Below, one piece after another: positions 31,401 through 42,869 of a stretch of DNA of 64,000 bases. The DNA lies in the NCBI GenBank assembly GCA_958295665.1, contig OY282559.1, positions 257,120,245 to 257,184,244 of the forward strand. Direction: 5' to 3'. Every line of letters starts with the position of its first letter. Positions within the stretch are counted from its first letter, which is position 1. Below the pieces are notes generated by a model. That model ran no database searches and was not told the DNA's origin. It saw nothing but the letters and a program-made list of their open reading frames with translations. The DNA comes from Tipula vernalis. Lineage: Eukaryota; Arthropoda; Insecta; Diptera; Tipulidae. Position numbers and translations under genes: made by a program.

Positions 31401-32110
31401 ATCGATTAACCATTGACCGTTTTCAAACACAACTAAAACAATTGATATACCATGAATAATTAGTAAGTAATATACATAAGTACATTTAATAGTAAAACTA
31501 AAATAAAATTGTGTATATCAAATAATAATTGGTACAATATGAATTTTGTTCTTAATTTTTCACCGTAATAATTTTCTTCTAACTATGAACCCAATTTACT
31601 TTTTTGTATAATTTTTATATTGTTTCGAAATATTTATTGGTGATTTTTAGTTATTAAATTGAAATTTTAATATTTAAATAACACTATTGTCGCTTCTTAT
31701 TATAAAATACTTATTTAGGGATAATAAAAATAAATACTTACTTTTTCCTCGATTGCCTTGGGATGACATTGTTCACTTTTTGACGTAACAATAACTTTCC
31801 CGCAAATTTTTTTTTATATTTGTCAATTAAAATAATTAGTTTAAATGTTCAAGTTTAGATGACATTACCATTAAGAAAGATGAAATAATTATAAATGCAA
31901 CTAATAGCACGCTTCATTTGGTTAGTATTTTACTTACACAATTGTGCTACATGGATTTTAACGCCTATTTAAGTTTAAAAATCATTGGTTCTATCAGACA
32001 GTCTAATTTTACCCACATAATTGTGTGAATTGGTTCTTACTGAACACAACAATTTTTTTTTGTGGATTTTTAAGAAAGTTATTGCAACCATTAAAAAAAT
32101 AAGTCTTAGG
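31401..32110. other. Spacer with piggyBac 5' flank
   Basis: AT-rich non-coding DNA with CACAATTGTG-type motifs near 31937 and 32014. No separate gene. Confidence 0.4.
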
Positions 32111-32119
32111 TCGGTGCTG

Positions 32120-32870
32120 AAAGGGCTAGGGGCCAGTTTTGATCACCGAAGCGAGAGAGTACACAACCAGGAAATGTATCATGCAGTAATTGAATTGTTT
32201 AACGGGCTGTATGGCATACTGCATCGTTTTGTTGAAACCACTTATTGGCCACATCAATATCATCCAATTTTGGCAGAAAGAACTGTGTTATCATGTCGCA
32301 ATATCGAGCGCCAGTAACAGTCACTGCCTGACCAGCCTCATTTTCAGAAAAAGGATGGTCCATTGATACCTCCAGCCCAAAATTCGCACCAAACAGTGAC
32401 ACGTTATGGATGCATTTGTTTTTCGACAATCACATGTGGGTTCCGCGAACCCCATACTCGGCAATTTTGGTGACTAACAAACCGATCAAGGTGAAAATGT
32501 GCTTCATCGCATAGGATGATTTGACTCGAAAAATCAGCATCCACTTGTTGATGTTCAATAATCCATTCAACGAACTAGTGTTAATTGAATTTTATAAGGA
32601 TGGAGACACACATCTTTTGCTTTTGCAATTCTTGTCCACGACGCCGAATTGATGTTCTGGAATTTTCACCAACACTCTCAAGCACTGCTTCGATATTGAC
32701 ATCTGAACGGCTTGTTTTTGGACGACCAATCTTTATAGCGTCTCCAACTGATCCAGTCTCCCTGAATTTTTCAATTAATCTCTTCACAGTTGACGAAGTT
32801 AAAACACTATTCCGACCATATTTTTCTCTGAAATTTTCGAATTGTGGCCGCCAAACTTTCATTATTTTTG
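32120..32870 (-). pseudogene. Tc1/mariner-superfamily transposase, 3' truncated
   Basis: On the minus strand the helix-turn-helix region (32862-32600) includes LTSSTVKRLIEKFRETGSVG and a GRP linker. A catalytic core follows in shifted frames: LCDEAHFHL (first Asp, about 32500), WFQQNDAVCHTA (second Asp, about 32235) and SRFGDQNWPL near 32145, where similarity ends before the third catalytic residue. A stop interrupts the middle (about 32405). Part of the sequence between the HTH and the core appears deleted near 32590. The protein type matches insect mariner-like transposases with an ENE/NEAG block before the second Asp. Not functional. Confidence 0.75.
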
Positions 32871-33445
32871 AGATATTTAGCTTGTTTCCATGTAAGGTTA
32901 AAACTGGCTTGAGTTGGGGTTGGTGTTCGTGGAAACGAGGTTGGAGTTAGGTTTTCGTTAAGTTAGTTTGAACTCAACGAAGCTAGTGGAATTGAGTAGA
33001 GTTGAAAACCAAAATGGCGAGAAAAATATACGTGATGAGATGGGAACATTTATACATAATTTGTTGGAACTATTATTGGAAGGGAACACAAAAATTTATT
33101 TTTGGGGAACGAATTAAACATTTTGAGCAAAAAAATAATAAATTGGTAACACATTAACAAATTTTGTAAAAAAATTAAAACTTGTTTTAAAATATCCTAG
33201 AAAATGGAGATTTATTTTTAAAATTGCTCCGTCAACCTTGCAGACACAGATCAAATAATTTGAATTAGTTAAAATTTTTTTTTGTTGCTAAAAATTATTG
33301 CTTTTCTGTTCCAAAATATTAAATTTGTTGCCAATTTATTAATTTGGATGCCAGATGTTTGTTGCCAGAATATTTGATATGTAATTCAAAAATATTTGTT
33401 TGCTTTCCATAGAAAAATATGCCCAGTTTTCTGGCTGAGGCACAG
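32871..33445. other. Non-coding spacer
   Basis: Includes the probable 5' region of the mariner-like remnant (to about 33010) and AT-rich DNA with a repeated TTTGTTGCCA-type motif near 33315-33370. No gene recognised. Confidence 0.4.
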
Positions 33446-33690
33446 GTTGTTGCCCAGTTTCAATGACAGCGGTTGCATCAGATTTTTCTTTTGTGGTTGA
33501 TGTCCTTTCAACCCGTTTTCTCGTAAACGTAGAATTTGATAATCTTACACAAAATTTCACATTAACACCACTGTACGTGGGATACAAATTTTAAACATAC
33601 CTACCTCAAAGTATGATAAAATATCACGTAAACAAAACACTAAAAAACAAATTTTTATTGTTGAATGGCTTATATTTACTGTCTATAAAA
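33446..33690 (+). repeat. Foldback complex, outer arm A
   Basis: Inverted copy of 36590-36828. On the minus strand both arms share GTACAGTGGTGTTAA and then GAAAAATCTG.TGCAACCGC. The minus strand of this copy is open for 82 codons (33587-33339); the other copy has stops, and I do not recognise the protein. Confidence 0.75.
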
Positions 33691-33734
33691 ACACTGTTAA
33701 ATAACAAAAAAACACTAAACTTAACAAACGAGTC

Positions 33735-34077
33735 ATACCAAAGCATTCCTAAATATACAAGCCATCAGGTTCAGACCAACTTTAAAAGAAGCTTAATTTA
33801 AGGGGGATACATTTGACGATTTCTCCTAAAAACCCATGTAAAATTGAACAGTTTTGATTAAAATTTTTTGAATGAAAAATACTTGTAATATTTGTAGGTT
33901 TATATTTAAATCAAACCTTTGAGTATAACTTAACTTGTTTACAACCAATAACTTAAGTTTAGTAATTTGATTAATATAATTAAAATAAAATTGTACAAAT
34001 TTACTTTTTCTTTGTATGGCTATGTGCAAAATACATACGCAAAATTATAAAAATGAAATAAATGACGTAAGATCTTA
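33735..34077 (+). repeat. Foldback complex, arm B
   Basis: Inverted copy of 35683-36020 over about 340 bp, from TAAATATACAAGCC to GACGTAAGATCTT. Confidence 0.8.
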
Positions 34078-34224
34078 CTTACTATTTAATCAAAGACTTT
34101 AAAATACAATATACTAGAAATAAACAAACTTCGCACAACCACTCTTTAACAGCAATAAAAACTAAATGGTTTTTTACATCTAAGAAAAAAAGTTTTTTTC
34201 TCCTCTTTATAGTGTAAACTCTTT

Positions 34225-34560
34225 GCTATCAAAGCTTACCTAAATATACAAGCCGTCAAGTTAAAATTCGAACTTAATATAAGAGGGATAGAAGTACAAA
34301 AAAAAATGAATTTTTCATACAAATCATATGAAAAGTTATGTTTTTTAATATCGTTTTTCTTAAATGAAAAGTCTTACAAAAATGAATTTTGATTTTTACG
34401 TTATTAAGAAGAATGATTGGTTAATATACGAATTGAAGATCAATTAATAAAATCTTGTTTATAGATGTTTAATTAATGTTTTACTAGAACCCCTTTATTT
34501 ACAAACACATCTTTACACCTCATGACGTCATACCTTTCGTTCGTGTTTTTTTTTTGTAAT
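34225..34560 (+). repeat. Foldback complex, arm C
   Basis: Inverted copy of 36045-36372. It starts with the same TAAATATACAAGCC motif as arm B, then a diverged continuation, and ends CATGACGTCATACC. B and C look like diverged members of one repeat family in direct orientation. Confidence 0.8.
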
Positions 34561-35682
34561 AAGCCATTAGTGACACCTACTTATAAACTCGACTAATTAA
34601 ATAAATTTAAAAAAAAAAAAAATGGCCGTGTAGTTTTCGTGTTTGAAATCAGATAGCGGTAATAAGAAATTGAAATAAATTCACATTTCAGAAAAACAAT
34701 CCAAAATAATGTTTTAGCAAGTTAGGAGTATAATTTAGTAAATAAAAAGTTTAACGAGCATGCGGATCTATTTCATCCGAACATTATTGATTTGAAGTTG
34801 AAAAATTCGGACGATGCGCTTGTTTTCAACATTCAAAAATTGCAATAATGATTTGAATGATTTATAAAACTAAACAGTAATTCTTACTAATTAAGTACTT
34901 TTCAAATTGAGGTCGTAATCCAACACTTTCACAAAAAATTTTTAAGTTTTGATTAGCTATGATAAATTTTGTTTATTCTTTATAAACTAAAAAATATGAA
35001 TAAAATTGTTGTTTTTTTTTCAAATAATTAATATTAATGCACATAAATTTCGCACATATAAACCGCTATGACATTTGATTGGTCTATTAAGCATAATAAG
35101 TCCGGGGAAAACAAAATAAAACGGATTATTAATTTTTATAACTCATTCGAACAGAAATAGTAACCGAAATATGTATTTTTTGTGGTAAACTACAGATGTC
35201 ACTAATTGCTCATTACACTTGACAGTGTACAAAATGGAAAAGCTAATTTTTTGACATATTCTCACCAAATGTCATACTTGTCTTTGGAGAAAAGTAGGAA
35301 GTTGAAATTTTTTTTTTAAATTATTTAAATTAATTTATGTATTTAATTAAACATCCGTACTAACGTTTTTACTAAATTTAGTAAACGAAAAAGATGATTC
35401 CAAATTTAGGCGATTCAGTCCAAACGACCAACTCGTGCAAACTGTTAAAGAAACTTATGTATGACTGTATTTTGGAGCGGAAAATTTTAAAAATGTTGAT
35501 CCCATTACAGATAAAGTAACAGAGGAAATATTATATGAAATTTTACAAAAGATCGAGAAAAAATTGATTTAATGGTTTCCCATTTAACAGAAATATTGCA
35601 CTGTTAAAAATATTTTCAAAATTTAAAAAAACGTTGTGTATCCACCTTCATAATATCAAAAAAAAATTTTTGGTCAACAAGA
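34561..35682. other. Loop of the foldback complex
   Basis: No gene recognised. A stretch near 35480-35570 is open (NFKNVDPITDKVTEEILYE) but too short and unfamiliar to call. Confidence 0.4.
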
Positions 35683-36020
35683 TCTTACGTCATTGATTAC
35701 GTTTTTATAAGTTTATACTGTATTTTGCCAAATTTTTCACATAGACATACAAAGAAAAAGTAAATTTGTACAATTTTATTTTAATTATATTAATCAAATT
35801 ACTAAATTTAAGTTATTGGTTTTAAAATATGTTATACTCAAAGGTTTGATTTAAATATAAACCTAAAAATATTTTCTGTTACGAGTATTTTTGATTCATA
35901 AAATTTTAATCAAAAATGTTCAATTTTACATGGGTTCTTATGGGAAATCGTAAAACGTATCCCCCTTAAATTAAGCTTCTTTTAAAATTGGTCTGAACCT
36001 GACGGCTTGTATATTTAGGT
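35683..36020 (-). repeat. Foldback complex, arm B'
   Basis: Inverted copy of arm B at 33735-34077. Confidence 0.8.
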
Positions 36021-36044
36021 AAGCTTTGTTGATATTTATCGACA

Positions 36045-36372
36045 TTTAAAAAAAAAACATGAACGAAAGGTGTGACGTCATGAGGTGTAAAGATGTGTTT
36101 ATAAAAAAAGGGGTTTTAGTAAAACATTAATTAAATACCTATAAACAAAAGAAATATTTTGGTATTTTCGAATATTTATCAATTATTCTTCTTGATACCG
36201 TAGAAATCAAAATTCATTTTTGTAAGATTTTTCATTTAAAGAAAACGATATTTAAAAAAACCGTAACTTTTCATATGATTTATATGAAAATCCATTTTTT
36301 TTTTATCTTTCTATCCCTCTTATATTAAGTTCGAATTTTATCCTAGCGGCTTGTATATCTAGGAATGGTCCG
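36045..36372 (-). repeat. Foldback complex, arm C'
   Basis: Inverted copy of arm C at 34225-34560. Confidence 0.8.
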
Positions 36373-36589
36373 GTCATACCCAGTTCGCTGAAAAAAAACA
36401 CACACAGCCACGCTCAAGCGATCGGTTAAATGCGCTATATTAAGACAGTCGGTTAAATGCACTTATAAACAAGAGCACGTAGATGAATTGCATGCACTTC
36501 GCCTAAAAACAGTAGAACCAAACTTAAAGAAGAATATAGAACAAAACGTAAGTATATTTAAAACGTTGAAATGACGTAGTCTCGCAAAG

Positions 36590-36828
36590 TTTTTTGGCAA
36601 CGATTGTAAGTGTGCACTTAACAATAAAAATTCGTTTTTTCTGTGTGTTCTTTTCGTGATAGTCATATTTTGAGGTATGTTTAAAATTTTTTTCTAACGT
36701 ACAGTGGTGTTAAAGTGAAATTTTGTGTAAGATTATCAAATTATATGTTTTTCAAGAAATGATTCGAAGGGACATCAGCGACAAAGAAAAATCTGCTGCA
36801 ACCGCTGTCATTAAAATTGGACAATAAT
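36590..36828 (-). repeat. Foldback complex, outer arm A'
   Basis: Inverted copy of arm A at 33446-33690, more diverged near its outer end. Confidence 0.7.
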
Positions 36829-37605
36829 CTTATAGAGCTTATAGCCAGGAAACCCTGCATATTTTTCAATTTAAACAGTGTAATCGACATCTAAAAATAA
36901 TATTTATGCGATTTTAATAGATGTGCAAGTTTTTTGGCCAAGTACTGTAATGATTATCGCCACAAAATTTTTCTTGTTTCTTATGTCAACATAAAAATGT
37001 TTATAAAGTTTCAGTTTCTGAAATAGAGTCGCCACTCGTTTAAATAATAAAATTCTTTAAAAAATTATAATACAGGTGTATCACGATAGATAAACCTACG
37101 GGATAAAAATACTAAACAATTCAGGCCAAAATAATGTTAGAGCACTTACGAAACATCTGAAGAGAAACCACACAATTACGAGATTGAAATCTAATTTGCT
37201 ATGCAGTTCATTCAATTTTTTGAAAATTACCTTAGCTACCATTCCATGAAAAACAGCTTTCAATTTCTCGATAAAATTTGTTTATGTAACGGAAATTTTC
37301 GTGATTTTTTGAAAATGACATCGAGAGATACCCAAAAGTTCATAAATAAAAAATATAAGTAATAAGTGTAAATAATAAAGGGCCCAATACGTAAAAAAAC
37401 ATTTTAATTGAATCAAAATGTTTCAAAAGCCAAATAAAATAAAATAAATAATTAAATAATTATAAATATTTGAAAAATTTAAAAAAATTTTAAGAATTCG
37501 AAACAAAAATTTTTAAAATCTTTTAAAAAATTTTACGCCAAACCTATCTTTAAAACATTTTTCAAGATAAATACTATAAGATTCAAAACAAATTTTAACC
37601 CTTAC
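36829..37605. other. AT-rich spacer
   Basis: No coding frame or repeat recognised. Confidence 0.45.
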
Positions 37606-37609
37606 CCAG

Positions 37610-37845
37610 CAAACAAAGCGCAAGGAAAGCGGTACCCTATAATAGTTGTAACTCCATTCAAAATTTCACTGAGTTCGCAGCATGTTTGTCGAAAAACTAA
37701 GTGTTCTCTGTGTATTACGCTGTGAATATGTTGCGCCCCTGGAGATACTTTTTGTACTTCTGCCTTGAATCCCGAAATTCCTCCAGTCTTTGCTGCTGCA
37801 CCATCGTATGAAGCAGACGTAATTTTTACTGTCTGACAATAAAAT
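37610..37845 (-). pseudogene. hAT transposase core fragment
   Basis: The minus strand reads YDGAAAKTGGISGFKAEV, then VSPGAQHIHSVIHREHLVF and CCELSEILNGV. This is the ZBED5/FAM200/Charlie-type block with the second catalytic Asp and the C/H-x-IHR motif. It is open here but isolated, with no upstream or downstream transposase attached because of the LINE insertion and 3' truncation. Confidence 0.75.
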
Positions 37846-38078
37846 TAAAATAAATAATTTGTATTTAAATAATTGTGAATCATTGTTTTAATAAACTATT
37901 GCGATTAAAAAGGTTATCGCTTGTGATAAATAGTTTTTTACCGATAAATTAAATTAATTCTATGAAAGTGTCAATGGTATCCGTTGGTACTGTTAATCTA
38001 ATTAGTGAAAAATAATTAACTGTATAATTTTAATAAACATTCGACAAGCCAAATTATTTTCAGTGTGACTGCAATAGT

Positions 38079-38872
38079 TTGTCTAAGTACAGGGCAAACA
38101 TATACGGTTCTTCATTCATAAAATTTACCACCGTGTGCCATCGATTTAATTTTAATCACATTGTGTTTTATAAGACCAGTTGTGTTCGTTATAAAATAAA
38201 TAAAACATTCGAAACTAAAAATAGACATTATCGCATTGAAATGTGCAGTGTGATAATGCAAGCGTTTACAAGTTCTTCATTACCTGTGGTAACTGTGATA
38301 ATGTATATCATCAGAAGTGCTCAACACTATCGGTCCCTTCAGCAAAAATGTGCAATAACACACCTAACATTCAATTCATATGTAATACATGTAATCAAGT
38401 TAAAAAAAAAATTGAGGGTAGAGCAAATCAGGTGTTTAACAGGTTAGATGACATCACGAACACAGTTACTGCATTTTTCAATAATTTTGGTGACATGATT
38501 GCAAAACAGTTACACCACTTCAAACATTAATTGTGGGAATGGATACCAGTGAGTCAAATTTGCGATCTGTAGCTCAACAAAAATTTTTTTGTGGCTGCTC
38601 ACCTCCATCCCTCTACCTCTGATGTGGATGTCATCCGACACAAAACAACAAAGGTTAATATAACAGCAGACGACGTATCTTGCCGTGCTATAATTGCAAA
38701 GACAAAAGATAGGAGTCAGCTGAATTTTATTTCGTATAAAATTGGAGTGAACCCACTGCACTTTGACAGAATTTATTCATCGGAGATTTGGCCGACAGGT
38801 GTTGTAATAAAACCATTTATCAACTATAATCGAAAAAACCACCGGGGAGTGTCCCTGCCGAGTTCTCGTTAG
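38079..38872 (+). pseudogene. CR1/L2-like LINE ORF1 with PHD-type finger
   Basis: Two plus-strand pieces form a broken ORF1. The first (about 38243-38530) has a Cys/His pattern FITCGNCDNVYHQKC followed by FICNTC, fitting the PHD-like finger found in CR1-clade ORF1 proteins, then a helical segment. The second (38591-38872) gives CRAIIAKTKDRSQLNFISYK and ends near WPTGVVIKPFINY, the conserved C-terminal region of such ORF1 proteins. ORF1 binds the element RNA. Frames are broken at 38530 and no clean start is visible. Confidence 0.6.
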
Positions 38873-39039
38873 TTAAGTGTTACGAAAATTTAATTGATTG
38901 TATTGCTTTATTATCTAATCTATTGTGTAATTTGACTTTTAATTTTAGAGTTTCCGCATCAGCTTCAGCTCCTTCTAGCTCCATCCAACATAAACCGTGC
39001 AATGATGAATATGAGTTTTCTTCTATCGCCCATCTAAAT

Positions 39040-40005
39040 GTATGAAGTTTAGTGAAACATATTGAAGAAGATAGAATTTTGATGCAGACCAAACATTTTG
39101 ATATTATGTGTTTGAGTGAGACTTGGCTTCATCAAAAAATATCATCTTCTAGCGTGGCAATTTCGGGTTATAAAATGCTATGTCATTATCGTGTTGCTGG
39201 TAAGAAAAAATCAGGAGGTGGGGTGGCCGTGTATTTTAGATCGTCTTCAAATATCAAATGTGTTGATCGTCTTGTTTTGAGGAAGACTGTGATTATTATT
39301 TTAGAACTAAACGTTAAAAATACTAAGCATGCCGTAATTGTTGGCTATAATCCACCACCAAGAATATTAAATAACATCGACGATATTGTGACTTTGTTTA
39401 TGGATTACATAAATAGCTATTCCCATGTGATAATTCTCGGTGATTTTAATATTAATTTAAATACTACCCCGAATCGATTTCTCGACAATTTAAATATACT
39501 CAATTTATTTGTTGTTCCAATTCAATTTACAAGAGAAACAAATTTTATACATTTAATTCTGGTGAATGAAGCTGACTCTGATAGAATAATTCACTTCGAC
39601 AAAATTTTCCTTCCGTCGATTTCCGACCATTATTTGATTTATATGTCATATAAAGTGAAGTTCAAACAGCCAAAACCAAAATACTCCTATATCGCGGTGT
39701 ACGATAATATTGACGAGGAGCTAATGGAAAACACCTTTGTTGAACTGAATTTTGAAATGTTAAAGAGCATGCCTAATTTGGACAACATTTGTAATTTATT
39801 TCACAATTTCATAGATATCATACACCAATCATACACCAGCGTTGCATTCCGGTAAAAAAAGTTCTCGATTTTAATCCAGCAGCACCCTGGCTTAACACTA
39901 AAATTATTAAACTAAGCACATTGAGAGATGAAGCCCATCAATTATGGAAAAAGCATGGTGATATTGGTCACAAAGCTAAGTATTATAACTATAGGAATCA
40001 ACTGT
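39040..40005 (+). pseudogene. LINE endonuclease domain (ORF2 5' part)
   Basis: APE-type endonuclease: FDIMCLSETWLH near 39100, HAVIVGYNPPP near 39340, VIILGDFNINLNT near 39430 and PSISDHYLIY near 39620, giving the E, D-N and D-H catalytic signatures. After a frameshift at about 39850 the linker continues (NPAAPWLNTKIIKL, LRDEAHQLWKK) to about 40004, where an insertion breaks it. It would nick the target to prime reverse transcription. Confidence 0.8.
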
Positions 40006-40375
40006 CAGGCTTTGACTTTTACGTCAATTGGACGTTTTTTCTTTTTCTGTAAAATTATTTCTATTTTTTTTTTTTTTTTTTTTTGTGCAACTTTAAACTA
40101 TAAATTTGAAATTGTGCCTCAAATGGAACAAAACTATGCTGTCCCAACCTCATCCCCCGAGAGATCATCTAAAAGAAAAAACTGATTCACAGCAAGTGTA
40201 TCAGATTAGGTTTCTGGAAAATTATAATTCGTGGTCGTCCGGTCCGTGCTTTGATATTAAGTGATACCAAAAAAGAAAATTCAGGCGAAGTGAATGAGCT
40301 ATAGCTCAAAATGCAGTATGCCAGCATCTTAGTAAATTTATATGTACGAGTAAATACAATAAATACAATACAATA
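40005..40375. mobile_element. ~370-bp insertion with poly-T, SINE- or retroposon-like
   Basis: LINE coding sequence stops at about 40004 (YYNYRNQ) and resumes at about 40376 (VTSLIRECKTYYF), so this is an insertion. It carries about 25 T residues near 40059-40083, as expected for a reverse-oriented retroposon tail, though about 55 bases inside the apparent left edge. No target duplication was found, so edges are approximate and the class is tentative. Confidence 0.45.
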
Positions 40376-41310
40376 AGTTACTAGCCTTATACGTGAATGT
40401 AAAACATATTATTTCGGTAATCCAAGGATTACCATGAAGTGGCTTTGGAATAATCTTAGATCAGTTGGCATTGCTGATAAAAATTCTAGTAATACTATAC
40501 CTTATTCGGCTGATGAAACCAATTTATATTTTTCAGTCATTCCTTCTACTAGTGCCGTGTTACCATTAATGAATTCTAACGATGATTCTATGTCTGGATT
40601 TCAAAGTTCACCGTTCCAATTTAAATGCGTCACAGACCTTGATGTAGTGAATCTAATTGGAAAAATTAATTTAAACGCTTAAGTATCTAAAATTTAATAA
40701 TTAATAAGTATATTACTAACTCGTATTGTCCAATATTATGGGAAAAGGCCATAGTTATCCCTTTAAATAAAAGTAAAGAAGTTCACAATTTACATGATCT
40801 AAGATCAATAAGTATTACCCCTATTCGATCTAAGGTGTTTGAATTGGCTTTAAAGCATCAAATTTCATTGTATCTTAGTGAGTCACATTTGTTAAATCGT
40901 TATCAATCTGGATTCAGTAAGTTTCATAGTACATCTTCCGCCTTAACTAATGTTGTAGATGATATCTCGTGTATCTTTAATGCACCTAAATCTTTTGCGG
41001 TAATTGTCCTCTTGGATTTATCCAAGGCGTTTGATTCTATTAATCATCAGCTTCTCCTGCAACAGCTTAAATTATTTTATAATTTTTCGTGCTGTGCTAT
41101 TCGTTTATTATCTTCCTATCTGTTGGATAGAACTCAGATTGTAAATTTATTGGGGTCAATATCACAAACAGCTTCGGTTACTTGTGGAGTCCTTCAGGGG
41201 TCTATTATTGGGCCAATATTATTTTCCCTTTTCATTAATGGTTTAGCTGATTGCATTTCTGGTTCAAAATTCCATTTCTACGCGGACGATAAATACATAG
41301 AAAACACAGG
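40376..41310 (+). pseudogene. LINE reverse transcriptase, 3' truncated
   Basis: Continuation of the same LINE: KWLWNNLRSVG (40434 on), then after frame changes LRSISITPIRSKVFE (about 40800), VIVLLDLSKAFDSINHQ (about 41000), CGVLQGSIIGPILFSLFING (about 41185) and FYADD at about 41277-41291, the catalytic motif. Similarity stops a few codons later (about 41310), so the thumb and C-terminus are missing. The combination with a PHD-type ORF1 suggests the CR1/L2 group. Confidence 0.8.
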
Positions 41311-41819
41311 CCATGTTTATTGGTAGAAGCAATTACTCGGGTATAATACCGAATTTATATATTGTTCTATCCGAATTTATATATTGTTGTCTCTTGTTGT
41401 AGTTAAAAGCTACCGACAAAAGAGCAAATCGTCATGAATTTGGTTCGTATACTGGTATCTTACAAAAACCATTAACTGTGCATAATTTGTTGCCCTATTT
41501 AGTTGCCCTATTTAATAAGAGAAATTAATTATGTTTTAATATTATATCCCATAGCTATAAATTCTTCTTCTCATTGAAATTCTTTTTCGAATAGTCTGAT
41601 TTCCAATTTTACCCTTCTGTATATTTTCACAAATTTTAATTGTTGGAGGTAATACAAGATCTTCTTCTATAGCATAGGGTTTTTTTGGTTTTTATGATCA
41701 ATAGCGCAACTTCAAAAGATGATTTTACCAGGTCATAAGTTAGTTATGTATATTTTGAAAAATAATTTGTCCCTTTTATTAGCTACCTTTCTTTGAAAAC
41801 ATTCAAGTAGCTTATTCTT

Positions 41820-41910
41820 GTAAGTAGCTAGATGGCGTACTAGTTTTGCCCGCCTCATACTGTCATTTGATAGTTGGTTAAAACAAATAACACATTTACA
41901 TATATAGATC
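41820..41910 (-). pseudogene. BED zinc-finger fragment of the hAT element
   Basis: The minus strand encodes CVICFNQLSNDSMRRAKLVR followed by HL, the C-x2-C and basic helix of a BED finger as in ZBED5-like transposases. The final His appears replaced. Weaker similarity continues to about 41560. It would bind the transposon ends. Confidence 0.65.
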
Positions 41911-42339
41911 ATTCTTGCGATTATTAATTGTTTCTAGGTCATTCACTTTTTTAACTTTTCTAATATTCCAACAATGTTGAAACCATGGTAGAAAAATTAC
42001 ACAAAATGAATAAGTGACATTCATTAGCAAAACGAAACCAAAAACTAAAATTAAAAATTAATTCTCGTCAATATTCGTTATGTTTTATATTTTTTATTTT
42101 AGTCTCACATAAATAAAATACCCTACTTTTCTATGTACATATTTTAAACATGTTTCTGTGTTTCGTTGAAGAATTGTAATGTATAACATTATTTTATAGA
42201 AGAAAATCCCTACATCCCCAAACAAATAAATTTGGGATTACGATAAATAATTTTTCATGGAAATTTATTTACATTTTTTAGAAGAATTTTAAATTTTTTA
42301 AAGAGTAAATAAAAGTAGAAATACTTAAATATTTCGCGG

Positions 42340-42400
42340 CTCCCTTGCTAAAACTCCACGGCTCCCTAGGGAGCCGCGGCTCACAGTTAGAGAAATACTG
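42340..42400 (-). repeat. hAT terminal region with 18-bp perfect palindrome
   Basis: CGGCTCCCTAGGGAGCCG at 42359-42376 is a perfect palindrome directly inside the CAGTATTTCTC terminus at 42400. GGCTCCCTTGC nearby at 42338-42348 is a partial further copy. Confidence 0.75.
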
Positions 42401-42869
42401 ACTTAGTCTTTTTAAAAAAGAATTCATGTAGAATTCAGCATTGAATGATATAAAAATAGTTTTTTAATATTTCAATAATTTTCCTTTCGATTCTTGCCAG
42501 TCTATCGTTATTAACTACTACAACTGAAGCTAAAAGATTTGATTTATTTATTTATCAGCAACAAATTTATGGTTCGTCATCGTCCGGTTTGGGTGCTTCC
42601 ATTGATATAGTAGGATTTTTTTATTTTATTTAAAAAAGTGTTGGTAGCCCATCTCGGAATAGGACCAACAAAAATCGCCTCAGCGACGGCATCATCTTAT
42701 TTTCTTTTCGATTCGGATACATAACCTTTTGGAATTGAAAAAAATAAAGAAATAATTTTGAAAATTATATTTATAAATTTTTTATTAAACTTGTCTTTCT
42801 TATTGAATGTAAAGTTTCGGAATCACAAAGTATTCTAATTGAACAAACCAATAACATGAAATGATTGTA
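42401..42869. other. Spacer without recognised genes
   Basis: No coding frame. The 8 bases after the hAT end (ACTTAGTC) would be its target duplication, but the other copy was not found. Confidence 0.4.

Larger units (their letters stand above)
37606..42400 (-). mobile_element. hAT (Charlie/ZBED-like) element split by a LINE
   Basis: On the minus strand the element starts at 42400 with CAGTATTTCTCTAACTGTG, a typical Charlie-type hAT terminus, followed by a GC-rich palindromic stretch. A BED zinc-finger region lies at about 41905-41820. A core transposase block appears far downstream at 37840-37610. The intervening 38.06-41.31 kb is an unrelated plus-strand LINE, so the two hAT parts are read as one element interrupted by insertion. 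The left terminus was not found. That the two parts belong to one element is an inference. Confidence 0.55.

Noticed and set aside
29630..32030. TTAA-bounded TIRs for the piggyBac element
   Set aside because: CACAATTGTG motifs occur at both sides, but they are palindromic, not clearly inverted, and not next to TTAA; boundaries cannot be supported.
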